Shown here piece by piece: positions 27,765-36,614 of a stretch of 64,000 nucleotides of DNA; within the stretch, counting starts at the first letter, position 1, and every line of letters starts with the position of its first letter. Origin of the DNA: Bacteroides oleiciplenus YIT 12058 (GTDB taxonomy: Bacteria > Bacteroidota > Bacteroidia > Bacteroidales > Bacteroidaceae); NCBI RefSeq assembly GCF_000315485.1, contig NZ_JH992941.1:744001-808000 (forward strand), written 5' to 3'. Below the pieces are notes generated by a model. The model was not told the DNA's origin. It worked only from the letters and a program-made list of their open reading frames with translations, and did no database searches. A program made the position numbers and the translations under genes.

Positions 27765-29987
27765 TTATTTTAGCTCAAAAGATACAACGCCTTTTATATC
27801 TGCTGCCGAAGCTGCAACGATTGCTTCGAACTTACCCGGTTCAGCTATCCAGGCATGCTGAGCATCATCAAAGAAACTCAAGGCCTCTTTGTCTATAGTA
27901 AATGTAACTTCCTTCTCTTCGCCCGGAGCCAGTTTTACTTTTTTGAAACCTTTCAGTTCTTTGACGGGACGAGGCAAAGAGGATTTCTTATCGCTGATAT
28001 ATAACTGTACAACCTCCTGCCCTTCACAATCACCTGTGTTCTTCACAGTTACAGTAAAGGTTATCTGATCATCAGCAGACATCACTTTCTTATCGGTAGC
28101 AGGTTTACCGTAAGCAAATGTTGTATAAGACAATCCGTGTCCAAAGGGGAACAATGGTTTCACCTTCTTCTGTTTGTCCGTCCAACGGTAACCGACAAAG
28201 ATACCTTCGTTATATTTCATATCCACCACTTTCTTACTGCGGTCGGCAAAGTATTCGCCAACGCTGTGAGCCGGCACATCTTCCAGACGAGCAGGGAAAG
28301 TGAAAGGCAATTTTCCGGAAGGATTAACATCCCCCATCAATATAGCAGCAAGGGAATTTCCAGCCTCTGAGCCCAGGAACCAGGCTTGCAATACGGCAGG
28401 AACTTCTGCAATCCAAGGCATTGCCACAGCATTACCGGAAACATTCACCACAATCAGATTCTTATTGGCTTTTGCCAAGGCAGAGATGACATCATCCTGT
28501 GCATAAGGCAAGGCAAGTCCCTTGCGGTCGGAATCTTCACAATCCTGGTTGTTACTCTTATTCAGACCGCCAATGAAGATAACATAATCAGCATCTGCAG
28601 CTACTTTTACGGCTTCAGCTATCAATTCTTCGGGCGTACGGTCGTCCTTCAAATTCTGTCCCGTTACCACACCATTATATTCACCTGTCGCATCACCCAC
28701 ATAGCCACGGGCATAAACAACTTCTGCCTTATCCCCTACACGGTTTCTGATACCATCCAGCGGAGAGAGTTCACGCTGAACTTTTAAAGAAGAACTACCA
28801 CCGCCTACGGTCATCATCTTCACGGCATTCTCACCGATAACGGCAATCTTCTTCGTTTTATTCAGGTCGATGGGCAACACAGCACCCTTATTTTGCAACA
28901 ACACAATGCCCTCTTCACCAATACGGCGAGCAGCTTCATAATGCTCGGGGGACAGTATGGAACCGAAAGGACGATTCAAATCCATTGTAGTGCGGAATGC
29001 CAGACGCAAGATGCGACGCACTTTATCATCCAGTTCCTTGGTACCCACTTTACCGGACCTGAGACGTTCCAAATAGGGCACGGCCAGATAATAGTTATCA
29101 TAAGCATTGCTACTGCCATTGGCAAGACCATCCGTCCAGCTACCAAATTCCATATCAAGGCCGTTTGTTATGGATTGATCGGTATCGTGCGTACCTCCCC
29201 AGTCAGAAACGACTACACCATCAAAGCCCCACTCGCCTTTCAGAATATCATTCAGCAAATACTGGTTGTGGCAGGCATGCTGACCTTTGTACAGATTGTA
29301 AGCGCCCATAATAGACCACGCCTTACCTTCCTGAACAGCAGCTTTGAAAGCAGGCAGATAGATTTCGTAGAGGGCACGATCGTCTACAATGACATTCGTA
29401 GTATGGCGGTTTATTTCCTGATTGTTCAATGCATAATGCTTCACACAGGCGGCTACACCATTTTGTTGTACACCTTGCACGTAAGGAACTACCATACGGG
29501 AAGCCAGATACGGGTCTTCGCCCATATACTCAAAGTTACGTCCATTCAGCGGGGTGCGATAGATATTGACACCAGGTCCCAGAAGAACGGCTTTGTTACG
29601 ATAACGTGCCTCTTCACCGATGTTTTTTCCGTAAAGCATGGACATTTCAGGGCTCCAGGTGGCAGCCAGACAGGTCAAAGCCGGGAAAGCTACACAAGAG
29701 TCATTAGTCCATCCTGCCTGATCCCATTCATCCCAAAGAACCTCAGGACGGATGCCATGAGGGCCGTCCGTCATCCAAAACTCCGGAATACCCAGGCGGG
29801 GCACACCCGGACTGCTGAATTTACTTTGCGCATGCAGCATAGCTACTTTTTCTTCGATGGTCAGCCTTTTCAAAGCATCCTCCACTCTTTCTTCAATAGG
29901 TTTGGCTGCATCCAGATATACAGGTTTCTGCTGTGCAAAAAGCGGGAGAGTAACAGCAAATGCCAAACCGAATAATACTTTCTTCAT
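27765..29987 (-). CDS. Glycoside hydrolase family 3 beta-glucosidase
   Basis: The 740-residue enzyme has a signal peptide (about 1-19) and the three GH3 modules: an (alpha/beta)8 domain, an (alpha/beta)6 domain, and a C-terminal fibronectin-III-like domain (about 640-735). The nucleophile is Asp262 in VVVSDWGG; KHYALNNQE (about 183-191) and GRNFEYMGEDP (about 149-159) are further family motifs. It would release glucose from the non-reducing end of beta-gluco-oligosaccharides in the periplasm. It is the last gene of a GH30-GH5-GH3 unit, though a 95-base gap with a palindromic repeat separates it from GH5. Confidence 0.92.
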   Translation of the reverse strand: MKKVLFGLAFAVTLPLFAQQKPVYLDAAKPIEERVEDALKRLTIEEKVAMLHAQSKFSSPGVPRLGIPEFWMTDGPHGIRPEVLWDEWDQAGWTNDSCVAFPALTCLAATWSPEMSMLYGKNIGEEARYRNKAVLLGPGVNIYRTPLNGRNFEYMGEDPYLASRMVVPYVQGVQQNGVAACVKHYALNNQEINRHTTNVIVDDRALYEIYLPAFKAAVQEGKAWSIMGAYNLYKGQHACHNQYLLNDILKGEWGFDGVVVSDWGGTHDTDQSITNGLDMEFGSWTDGLANGSSNAYDNYYLAVPYLERLRSGKVGTKELDDKVRRILRLAFRTTMDLNRPFGSILSPEHYEAARRIGEEGIVLLQNKGAVLPIDLNKTKKIAVIGENAVKMMTVGGGSSSLKVQRELSPLDGIRNRVGDKAEVVYARGYVGDATGEYNGVVTGQNLKDDRTPEELIAEAVKVAADADYVIFIGGLNKSNNQDCEDSDRKGLALPYAQDDVISALAKANKNLIVVNVSGNAVAMPWIAEVPAVLQAWFLGSEAGNSLAAILMGDVNPSGKLPFTFPARLEDVPAHSVGEYFADRSKKVVDMKYNEGIFVGYRWTDKQKKVKPLFPFGHGLSYTTFAYGKPATDKKVMSADDQITFTVTVKNTGDCEGQEVVQLYISDKKSSLPRPVKELKGFKKVKLAPGEEKEVTFTIDKEALSFFDDAQHAWIAEPGKFEAIVAASAADIKGVVSFELK

Positions 29988-30006
29988 GTGAATAAGTGAT
30001 TAATGT

Positions 30007-30079
30007 TTAGTGATTAGTGATTAGCAATTAATGATAAGTGATTAATGGCAAGCGCAGCCTGCTAATCACTTATCACTAA
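30007..30079. repeat. Palindromic GTGATTA repeat, copy A
   Basis: Arms of 19 bp with one mismatch lie at 30007-30025 and 30061-30079 and are built from ATTAGTGATTAG-type units. It fills the gap between the GH5 and GH3 genes. A related palindrome is at 60772-60821. Confidence 0.7.
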
Positions 30080-30082
30080 TCC

Positions 30083-31339
30083 CTAATTGTTATTTTTCAT
30101 TCCTAACGATTGTATATACCCTTCCTGCACCACGCAATTCTCCAATTTACAAGCCTCAATAAAATCCATCATTGCCTTGCGTACCATTATCTGGTCGGGA
30201 CGAGCATCACGGATTTCCTTATAAGAGGTGCGCGGAGCCTCAGAGAAATAAACAATATTCGCCCAGTTCTCCGGCGGAGTAATACCAACGAAACTGGAAC
30301 CATCCATCTTCTTATACGGCCAGAAAGTGTAGCCAATATTATTTTCACGCATCGTCTGGCAGAAGGCAGCCTGCCATTCGTCTGTATTATGACCTATTTC
30401 GCCCATATACATTGGCAAGTTCACGCTGTCACGGAAGTCGATGATGCTCTGGATAGCCGCTTTTGTGGGATCTCCCCCATAACGGTGACAGGTATACATT
30501 ATTTTATCGTCAAACTTAGAATCCGTAAACGGTTTGAAGTTGCCGTTCCATTGCGCACCGCCCAACAAGATGATATGATTGTTATCTACCTCACGGATAG
30601 CGGCTACACCTTTCTTGTATATATCTTCCAGTTTACCGTTCAGTTCCTCCATATTCGGAAAGTACGGAGCAATGGGTTCGTTAAAAAGTTCATAACCGAG
30701 AATAACCGGTTCATTCTTGTAACGGTCTGCAATCTTGCGCCAGATGTCGCAATACAATTGCTGGCTGGTTTCGCTTTCGAACAACCAGGGATATCCGTAG
30801 CTATCATCGATATTATCGCCCGTTTGTCCGCCCGGAGCATCGTGCATATCAAGAATAAGATAAAGGTCCGCTTCACGGCACCATTCCACTACGCTGTCCA
30901 CACGGGCAAAGCCATCCTGGTTAGCCGTCAGTCCCATAAAATCTTCATCTGTGAAGAGCTTGTAATGAAACGGAAGGCGAATAGTATTTGCACCTGTATT
31001 CTTGATGAACTGTACATCTTCACGGGTAATGTAATTGTCTTTAAATGCTTTCCAGAATTCAGCAGTAAAGTCAGGCCCCACCAGTTGACTGAACATTTCA
31101 TTGATGAAACGGGGAGAGTTGGTTTTATTGAACTTGAACATATATCCCTCTGGGTTCAGCCAATTACCCAGATTGGTGCCCATTATAAAGAGTTTTGTAC
31201 CATCGGGCTTTATCAGATCTTGCCCTTGAACAGTAATAAACGCGGCAGGTTTCTGTATTTTTTCTGCCTTTTCACCGCAACTTCCCAACATCAGGGAGGC
31301 TGCCAAGAGGGATGTACCCACTAAAATAGATTTCAACAT
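30083..31339 (-). CDS. Glycoside hydrolase family 5 lipoprotein (glucanase)
   Basis: The 418-residue lipoprotein (lipobox MLGSC, Cys21) has a GH5 TIM barrel. The acid/base is Glu221 in ELFNEP, the nucleophile is Glu314 in YMGEIGHNT, and the IRLPFHY and MHDAPGG segments are typical. The subfamily cannot be set by eye; resemblance in the first strand (GTNLGNWLNPEGYMF) to exo-beta-1,3-glucanase-like members suggests a beta-glucan substrate. It is encoded 18 bases after the GH30 gene. Confidence 0.85.
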   Translation of the reverse strand: MLKSILVGTSLLAASLMLGSCGEKAEKIQKPAAFITVQGQDLIKPDGTKLFIMGTNLGNWLNPEGYMFKFNKTNSPRFINEMFSQLVGPDFTAEFWKAFKDNYITREDVQFIKNTGANTIRLPFHYKLFTDEDFMGLTANQDGFARVDSVVEWCREADLYLILDMHDAPGGQTGDNIDDSYGYPWLFESETSQQLYCDIWRKIADRYKNEPVILGYELFNEPIAPYFPNMEELNGKLEDIYKKGVAAIREVDNNHIILLGGAQWNGNFKPFTDSKFDDKIMYTCHRYGGDPTKAAIQSIIDFRDSVNLPMYMGEIGHNTDEWQAAFCQTMRENNIGYTFWPYKKMDGSSFVGITPPENWANIVYFSEAPRTSYKEIRDARPDQIMVRKAMMDFIEACKLENCVVQEGYIQSLGMKNNN

Positions 31340-31357
31340 GGTATAATAAATATAAGA

Positions 31358-32830
31358 TTATTTCTTCCAGCGATAAGAGGCTACCGACTTGGCAGGCACT
31401 ACACAATCTACGTAATTCTTTCCATCCTTTACCGTCAGCCGGGCTTCTGTGGTTCCTTCGTTCAAGAGGACAAAAGCCACGGTTCCATCGGGATTTTCGA
31501 AAGCAGAGTACATCAATCCTTCCTCTGCATCACCCTTGCTTTCTATGCGGACAGCACCCGGTTTCACCACAGACGACAGATGTCCGATGATATAATAATG
31601 AGAATTATAAGTCATCGTTTTGTAGTCTTCACGACTGATATCCACAGCACCGTAACAGGTTTTACAACCGCCTTCGCGCCAGGGGCCACGCTCATTATCC
31701 AGCATCAGGTTCCATACAATAACGCCTTTGCACCAGTTGTTCACAGTTCCAAGAGCCACTTCGCGCATGTCTTCCATCAAGCGTTTTTCAAGATTACGTC
31801 CATCATTCCACATGCCGATGGAAGTTTCGGTGAAAATCAGTTCTTTATCCGGGCGTTTCTGCTGAATATTGTTCAGTTCTTCGCGTCTGCCGCCATAGTT
31901 ATGATAAGCAGCTCCGGTAAGGAAAGCGGCGGCTACTTCGTCATCGTACATCTTAGCGGGATATCCCTGTTGGTCGGCCATATTATCGTAATTGTAGTTA
32001 TGGTCGAAAGCATAAATCTTTGCATCCAGCCCGGCAGCTTTGAAAGCAGGGCCAAGGGCATCGCGCACGAAAGCCAGTTCTTCCTTCCAGCCCATGAACA
32101 AAGAAGCAGAATTACCCCTATTCAACGGTTCATTTTGCGGAGTGACGGAATAAATTTCAATACCTTCTTCACGGAATGCCTCTATCCATTTCACGAAGTA
32201 AGTGGCATAATCCTGATAATAATCCGGATTCAGTTGTCCGCTCGTCCAGGAATCAAAAGACTTCTTTTCTTCCAGATTATTCACTTTCATCCATTTGGGA
32301 CAAGTCCACGGAGAGCCCAGTATCTTGATAGTGGGATTAATGGCTAAAATATCCTTCAGAATAGGTATCACGTATTCTTTCTCTTCGGTCTGCAAGGCAA
32401 AGTTCTCAATACCTTCGGTGTCACAGCAGGTATACTCACTCAACGAAAAGTCAGAGCAACCGATGGAAATGCGAATATAGCTGAAACCTAGCCCGTCTTT
32501 ATCAGAGAAGGTTTCGGTGAGAAACTTAGCACGGTCGGCAGGTGCCATCTGCATCAGGTTATAGCAGGTAGAGCCGGTAACAGCAGCACCGAAACCATCC
32601 ATTTTCTGATATTGCACTGCGGGGTTCAGGGTGATGACAGACGCAGATGCAGGAGATTTTGAGAGTTTCTGAGTGGTGTGATTAAAACTTTGCTGGCGGT
32701 CGGCGGTCGTAATGTATACGTCCACTTTCTTCCCTGTTGCATCTTCGCCCAGCGAAGCAGATGTCTTGGCACATGCAGTAATAGCAATGAATAGACAGCA
32801 TCCTAATAAAAGAGGTAGTTTCAAGTTCAT
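31358..32830 (-). CDS. Glycoside hydrolase family 30 (beta-1,6-glucanase / glucosylceramidase type)
   Basis: The 490-residue enzyme has an N-terminal signal that ends near Cys20 (AITAC, a probable lipobox). The GH30 barrel shows the acid/base Glu234 in TPQNEP and the nucleophile Glu335 in FTETS, with DGFGAAVTGS near 78 and a C-terminal beta-domain. This arrangement is that of GH30 subgroup 3-like beta-1,6-glucanases of Bacteroides, but beta-glucosidase or xylosidase activity cannot be excluded. It is first in the enzyme cassette and has a -7 element upstream. Confidence 0.87.
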   Translation of the reverse strand: MNLKLPLLLGCCLFIAITACAKTSASLGEDATGKKVDVYITTADRQQSFNHTTQKLSKSPASASVITLNPAVQYQKMDGFGAAVTGSTCYNLMQMAPADRAKFLTETFSDKDGLGFSYIRISIGCSDFSLSEYTCCDTEGIENFALQTEEKEYVIPILKDILAINPTIKILGSPWTCPKWMKVNNLEEKKSFDSWTSGQLNPDYYQDYATYFVKWIEAFREEGIEIYSVTPQNEPLNRGNSASLFMGWKEELAFVRDALGPAFKAAGLDAKIYAFDHNYNYDNMADQQGYPAKMYDDEVAAAFLTGAAYHNYGGRREELNNIQQKRPDKELIFTETSIGMWNDGRNLEKRLMEDMREVALGTVNNWCKGVIVWNLMLDNERGPWREGGCKTCYGAVDISREDYKTMTYNSHYYIIGHLSSVVKPGAVRIESKGDAEEGLMYSAFENPDGTVAFVLLNEGTTEARLTVKDGKNYVDCVVPAKSVASYRWKK

Positions 32831-32862
32831 GGTATGTTTTTCAAGGGTTAATTAATCTTCCC

Positions 32863-32870
32863 CAAAGGTA
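32863..32870 (-). promoter_or_regulatory. -7 promoter element for the GH30-GH5-GH3 cassette
   Basis: On the minus strand TACCTTTG fits TAnnTTTG, 32 bases before the GH30 start. No -33 TTTG is visible, as is common for promoters that need an activator. The gap 32831-33016 contains no gene. Confidence 0.6.
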
Positions 32871-33016
32871 GGCAAGATAAAGGCATTGCGTACCTCAGTG
32901 TTATCAATATGTGGACGAGTGAAAGTCTTCATACAGATAACACATTAAGAAACAACGAAATAAGATTAAGCAGAGAAAGCAAAAAAGTGGATAAGAAAGA
33001 AGAACATGACGTATGG

Positions 33017-34609
33017 TTAGCGTATCTTCATGACGCATGTTTCAAAGTCATCGCGCGAAATACATGCCTTATTTTTCACCTTAGCCCGATAGTTATAAAT
33101 GGTGTTGACGGAATAGCGGAGAAATTCTGCTATCTGCGAACTATCGTCAATACCCAGACGGATTAAGGCGAAAATACGTAATTCTGTGTTTAGCAATTCA
33201 CCCTTACGGAGTACGATACGCTCTTCCGGCTGTAACAATTTATTAAACTTCCCCACGAAATCCGGGAAAAGATGAAGGAAAGCCGTATCAAAGTTCTCAT
33301 ACAGTTCTTTCAGGTCAGTATCAAGCACATCTCTTGAGCGTACCATTTTCAGGAGCTCTTCCGTCTGCCCGCCGGAGAGTTTCTTGTTGACCATACGCCG
33401 GTAGGCATCCAGACGGTCGATGTAGGCAGAACAGAGCTTCAGGAAGCGACCGATATATTCTTCCTTAATATGGTTAGACATTTGCAGTTGCTCGTTAGCC
33501 TGCTCCAAGTGACTACGGGCCACGGAAAGGTGCTTCATTTGCCGGTAAATCCAGACGATGGCTATGACGAGCAGCAAGGACAGAACACTAATCAGCAAAA
33601 GATAAAAACGGAGGCGCTCGTTCTGTTTCTCCTGCATGGCCTGATAGGTGAGGTCTATCAGAGACAGGATGCCGGCCGTCTGCAAACTGCGGCTACGGGC
33701 ATTGTAATGGTTGGTTTCACTCCACGAAAAGCGAATATAGCGGTAAGCCCGTTCAATGTCTCCTTCTTCATAAAGCAATTGCGCCAGCGTCCATAGGGAA
33801 GCATGGTCGGTTATGGCAAGGCGAATATCGGTAAGCGCAGACAAAGCCAGATAATACTTTTCCTGCTCCCGGTCGCCCAAGAGACGATAGAGCATAGAAC
33901 GGTGATACGTTACCAGCGCATACTCCGGCGTATCGGGACGCACACTCGCCAGGCGGGTATCGTTAATCTTCAAAGCCTCTTCCAACTGTCTGGAAGCGGA
34001 AGCCTCCATTTCCCGGCGCTCCAGATAAAAAGCGGAAGTGGGAGAAAGCACCTGCATCAATGAATCTCCATAACCAGCAGACAGACTATAGTAACGCCCA
34101 CGCCGGAAGGTATCCTGTGTATAAACGCCCAATTCACCGTACAAATGGCGGTAACATTCATAATAATCGGGCAATAAACGAGAAGACAATTCCCCAGGGT
34201 TTATCTTTTCCAAATCTTCAGAAGCTTCTTTATACATGCCCGCCGCCGACATCAGATGTGCCCGCCGGATACGCGTTTCATCAGCCGCCTCGCGGTCTTC
34301 GTGCTGCTGCGCCCAGCGCAGGTTACGGCTGAGATAATAGAGGGCCGAGTCGCATATATAAGCTTTATACTCCTGATACATCTCCGCATTCAACCGGAAA
34401 TAATCCGTAGTTGCCTTATCCGTCTGCGCCAACTGCTGCCTCAATGCCTCAATGCGGACTTCCCGCACTGCCACATATTCTTTATGGGCACCGATAGCCT
34501 CATCAAGAGCGCTCTCCCACCCATCTATTGGAAGAGTACCAGCCTGAGCCGACATTCCACGAATGCCCGCTAAAGCCAACCCTAAAAATATCAGCAGTTT
34601 TATCTTCAT
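33017..34609 (-). CDS. SusR-like membrane regulator (DUF6377-type)
   Basis: The 530-residue protein has a signal peptide (about 1-21), a periplasmic helical/TPR-like region (about 25-325), one transmembrane segment (about 335-357, [20 protein letters not shown]), a coiled-coil linker, and a cytoplasmic C-terminus with a LuxR-like helix-turn-helix at about 480-525 ([21 protein letters not shown]). This is the layout of SusR-type one-piece sensor/activators. It lies just upstream of the GH30-GH5-GH3 cassette on the same strand, so it probably controls it. Its -7 element ends only 5 bases before the ATG. Confidence 0.8.
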   Translation of the reverse strand: MKIKLLIFLGLALAGIRGMSAQAGTLPIDGWESALDEAIGAHKEYVAVREVRIEALRQQLAQTDKATTDYFRLNAEMYQEYKAYICDSALYYLSRNLRWAQQHEDREAADETRIRRAHLMSAAGMYKEASEDLEKINPGELSSRLLPDYYECYRHLYGELGVYTQDTFRRGRYYSLSAGYGDSLMQVLSPTSAFYLERREMEASASRQLEEALKINDTRLASVRPDTPEYALVTYHRSMLYRLLGDREQEKYYLALSALTDIRLAITDHASLWTLAQLLYEEGDIERAYRYIRFSWSETNHYNARSRSLQTAGILSLIDLTYQAMQEKQNERLRFYLLLISVLSLLLVIAIVWIYRQMKHLSVARSHLEQANEQLQMSNHIKEEYIGRFLKLCSAYIDRLDAYRRMVNKKLSGGQTEELLKMVRSRDVLDTDLKELYENFDTAFLHLFPDFVGKFNKLLQPEERIVLRKGELLNTELRIFALIRLGIDDSSQIAEFLRYSVNTIYNYRAKVKNKACISRDDFETCVMKIR

Positions 34610-34614
34610 GGGGA

Positions 34615-34622
34615 CAAATATA
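34615..34622 (-). promoter_or_regulatory. -7 element of the SusR-like gene
   Basis: TATATTTG on the minus strand ends 5 bases before the ATG at 34609. Transcription would start at or next to the start codon, implying a leaderless or nearly leaderless mRNA. Confidence 0.55.
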
Positions 34623-34636
34623 AAAAATTAGTTTCC

Positions 34637-34644
34637 TATATTTG
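34637..34644 (+). promoter_or_regulatory. -7 element of the DUF5009 gene
   Basis: TATATTTG on the plus strand, 16 bases before the ATG at 34661. It is the mirror image of the element at 34615-34622, and only 14 bases separate the two. Confidence 0.6.
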
Positions 34645-34660
34645 CAGCATTAACCCCCAA

Positions 34661-35857
34661 ATGTATCCGATAATGAAAAACTTAGCACCCCAACGAGTGG
34701 CGGCGGTCGATGTATTCCGCGCGCTCACTATGTTCCTCATGCTTTTTGTGAATGACATCCCTGGTCTGAAAAACATCCCCCACTGGCTCGAACATGCCGA
34801 AATGAATGAAGACATGATGGGATTCTCCGACACTATTTTCCCTGCATTCCTGTTCTGCATGGGCATGTCCGTATCTTTTGCCATCCAAAACCGCTACCGG
34901 AAAGGTGACACCACTTTGCAAGTCATCGCACATGTCTTCTGGCGTACAGTTGCCCTGATTGCAATGGGGCTGTTTTCGCTTAACTCCGGCGGCATCGAAG
35001 GTGGGCTCTCCCATCAATGGTTCACTATACTGATGGTCATCGGTTTCTTTCTGGTCTGGGCAGTTTATCCGAAAGCCGAAGGTTCAAAAAAGCACCTATT
35101 CATCGCAATGAAGATAGTCGGAGTGGCACTGCTGGCATTCCTTATATTATATAAGGATTTAAACGGGAAACCTTTCCACCAAGGTTGGTGGGGCATACTG
35201 GGACTTATCGGCTGGACGTATGTGGTGTGTGCCGGTATTTACTTGTTTACCCGTGAGAATCTGCGTAAGAATGTAATCGCATGGCTGGTCGTTGTGCTGC
35301 TTGCCGTAATCAGTCATTCCAGCCTGATACCACAGGAATACGGTTTACGTATCATCCTGCTGCCTTTCATCCCCAGCGATTGGACACTGCATGCATTCGG
35401 CATGTCGGGCGTGCTCACTTCACTGTTGATGCAGAAGTATGCCGACCGGGAACATCCACGCAAGTTTATCACTATTCTTTGTGTATTGGGCGTCATCATG
35501 CTCATTGCCGCGCTTTGTTCACATCCTTACTGGATTATCTCTAAGATACAAGCCACTCCAAGCTGGTTGTTCTATTGCCTTGCCGCATTCTTCCCGCTGT
35601 TTGGTTTGTTCTATTGGCTGACGGATGTAAAAGGCAAAACGCCTTGGTTTGATATTATCAAGCCTGCCGGAACAGCAACGCTGACGTGCTATATCATTCC
35701 TTATCTATGGTATTCCATACAGCAGTTAGTAGGCTTGCATTATCCCGATGTGCTGAATGCCGGCACCCCGGGCTTATTGCGCTCGCTCATATTCTCCCTC
35801 ATCATCGTCCAACTGACCGGACTGCTGGTGAAGGCTAAAATAAAACTGAAAGTATAA
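34661..35857 (+). CDS. DUF5009 / acyltransferase-like membrane protein
   Basis: This 398-residue integral membrane protein has about ten hydrophobic segments. The N-terminus (RVAAVDVFRALTMFLMLFVND) and DTIFPAFLFCMGMSVSFA match the DUF5009/DUF1624-type family related to heparan-alpha-glucosaminide N-acetyltransferase. It may transfer acyl groups to sugars across the inner membrane, which is inference. An in-frame ATG at 34673 is an alternative start. QueH follows after 12 bases. Confidence 0.8.
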   Translation: MYPIMKNLAPQRVAAVDVFRALTMFLMLFVNDIPGLKNIPHWLEHAEMNEDMMGFSDTIFPAFLFCMGMSVSFAIQNRYRKGDTTLQVIAHVFWRTVALIAMGLFSLNSGGIEGGLSHQWFTILMVIGFFLVWAVYPKAEGSKKHLFIAMKIVGVALLAFLILYKDLNGKPFHQGWWGILGLIGWTYVVCAGIYLFTRENLRKNVIAWLVVVLLAVISHSSLIPQEYGLRIILLPFIPSDWTLHAFGMSGVLTSLLMQKYADREHPRKFITILCVLGVIMLIAALCSHPYWIISKIQATPSWLFYCLAAFFPLFGLFYWLTDVKGKTPWFDIIKPAGTATLTCYIIPYLWYSIQQLVGLHYPDVLNAGTPGLLRSLIFSLIIVQLTGLLVKAKIKLKV

Positions 35858-35869
35858 CTTTTAAGATTT

Positions 35870-36439
35870 ATGTTAAAGTTACAAACTCCCAACAACGAAA
35901 ACAAGGTGCTGCTTCATTCCTGTTGCGCACCTTGTTCTTCTGCCATTATCGAATGTCTGCTTGCCAACGACATTCGCCCCACTGTGTTTTATTATAACCC
36001 CAACATCTACCCCCAGGAAGAGTACGAAATCCGAAAAGCCGAAGCCATCCGCTACGTTCAGGGTCTCGGGCTCGATTTCATTGATGGCGACTACGATTAC
36101 CAACTCTGGCGCACCTCCATGGAAGGTATGGAAAACGAGCCCGAGCGCGGCAGCCGTTGCCTGAAGTGTTTCATCCACCGTCTGACAGAGACAGCACGTT
36201 ATGCCTCAGAACGCGGTTTCACTCTATTCACCACGACCCTCGCCTCTTCCCGCTGGAAAAGTCTTGACCAAATAAATGAAGCGGGGCGTCGTGCCGCTTC
36301 CCTCTATCCCGGCACCACATTTTGGGAGCAGAACTGGCGAAAAGGCGGACTACAGGACCGGCGAAACCAACTTCTCAAAGAACATGACTTCTATAACCAG
36401 CAATATTGCGGTTGCGAGTTCAGTAGACGCAGGCTCTAA
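35870..36439 (+). CDS. queH: Epoxyqueuosine reductase QueH
   Basis: This 189-residue enzyme performs the last step of queuosine tRNA modification and replaces QueG. Conserved cysteines are visible: HSCCAPC (Cys18, Cys19, Cys22), RCLKCF, and the C-terminal YCGCEF. The motifs YYNPNIYP and TTLASSRWKS are characteristic of QueH (formerly DUF208). It is co-directional with the preceding membrane protein gene and ends before a hairpin. Confidence 0.92.
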   Translation: MLKLQTPNNENKVLLHSCCAPCSSAIIECLLANDIRPTVFYYNPNIYPQEEYEIRKAEAIRYVQGLGLDFIDGDYDYQLWRTSMEGMENEPERGSRCLKCFIHRLTETARYASERGFTLFTTTLASSRWKSLDQINEAGRRAASLYPGTTFWEQNWRKGGLQDRRNQLLKEHDFYNQQYCGCEFSRRRL

Positions 36440-36464
36440 TCACATTTGTTGTATATACTTATCC

Positions 36465-36518
36465 AAACTCTCTACAGAGGATAAAGAGAGCTTATTCTTT
36501 ATTCACTGTAGAGAGTTT
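36465..36518. terminator. Hairpin after queH
   Basis: Perfect 13-bp arms (36465-36477 and 36506-36518) enclose a further A/T-rich stem (ATAAAGA with TCTTTAT). It lies between convergent genes. The tail is only weakly T-rich. Confidence 0.65.
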
Positions 36519-36614
36519 TCAATACCGACTGAAGAGTGATATTAAAAAGAGTTGCTACAGCCTTCATCGGGGCCCTCTCTTTTTTGAATAATTACTTATC
36601 AGTGAATGTAATTC

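Noticed and set aside
28893..29975. Plus-strand open frame of 360 codons opposite the GH3 gene
   Set aside because: It is entirely antisense to the conserved GH3 catalytic domains and has no protein-like signature.
30110..31324. Plus-strand open frame of about 404 codons opposite the GH5 gene
   Set aside because: It is the mirror of a well-supported GH5 enzyme with catalytic residues; the translation has no recognisable motif and its length reflects codon use on the real strand.
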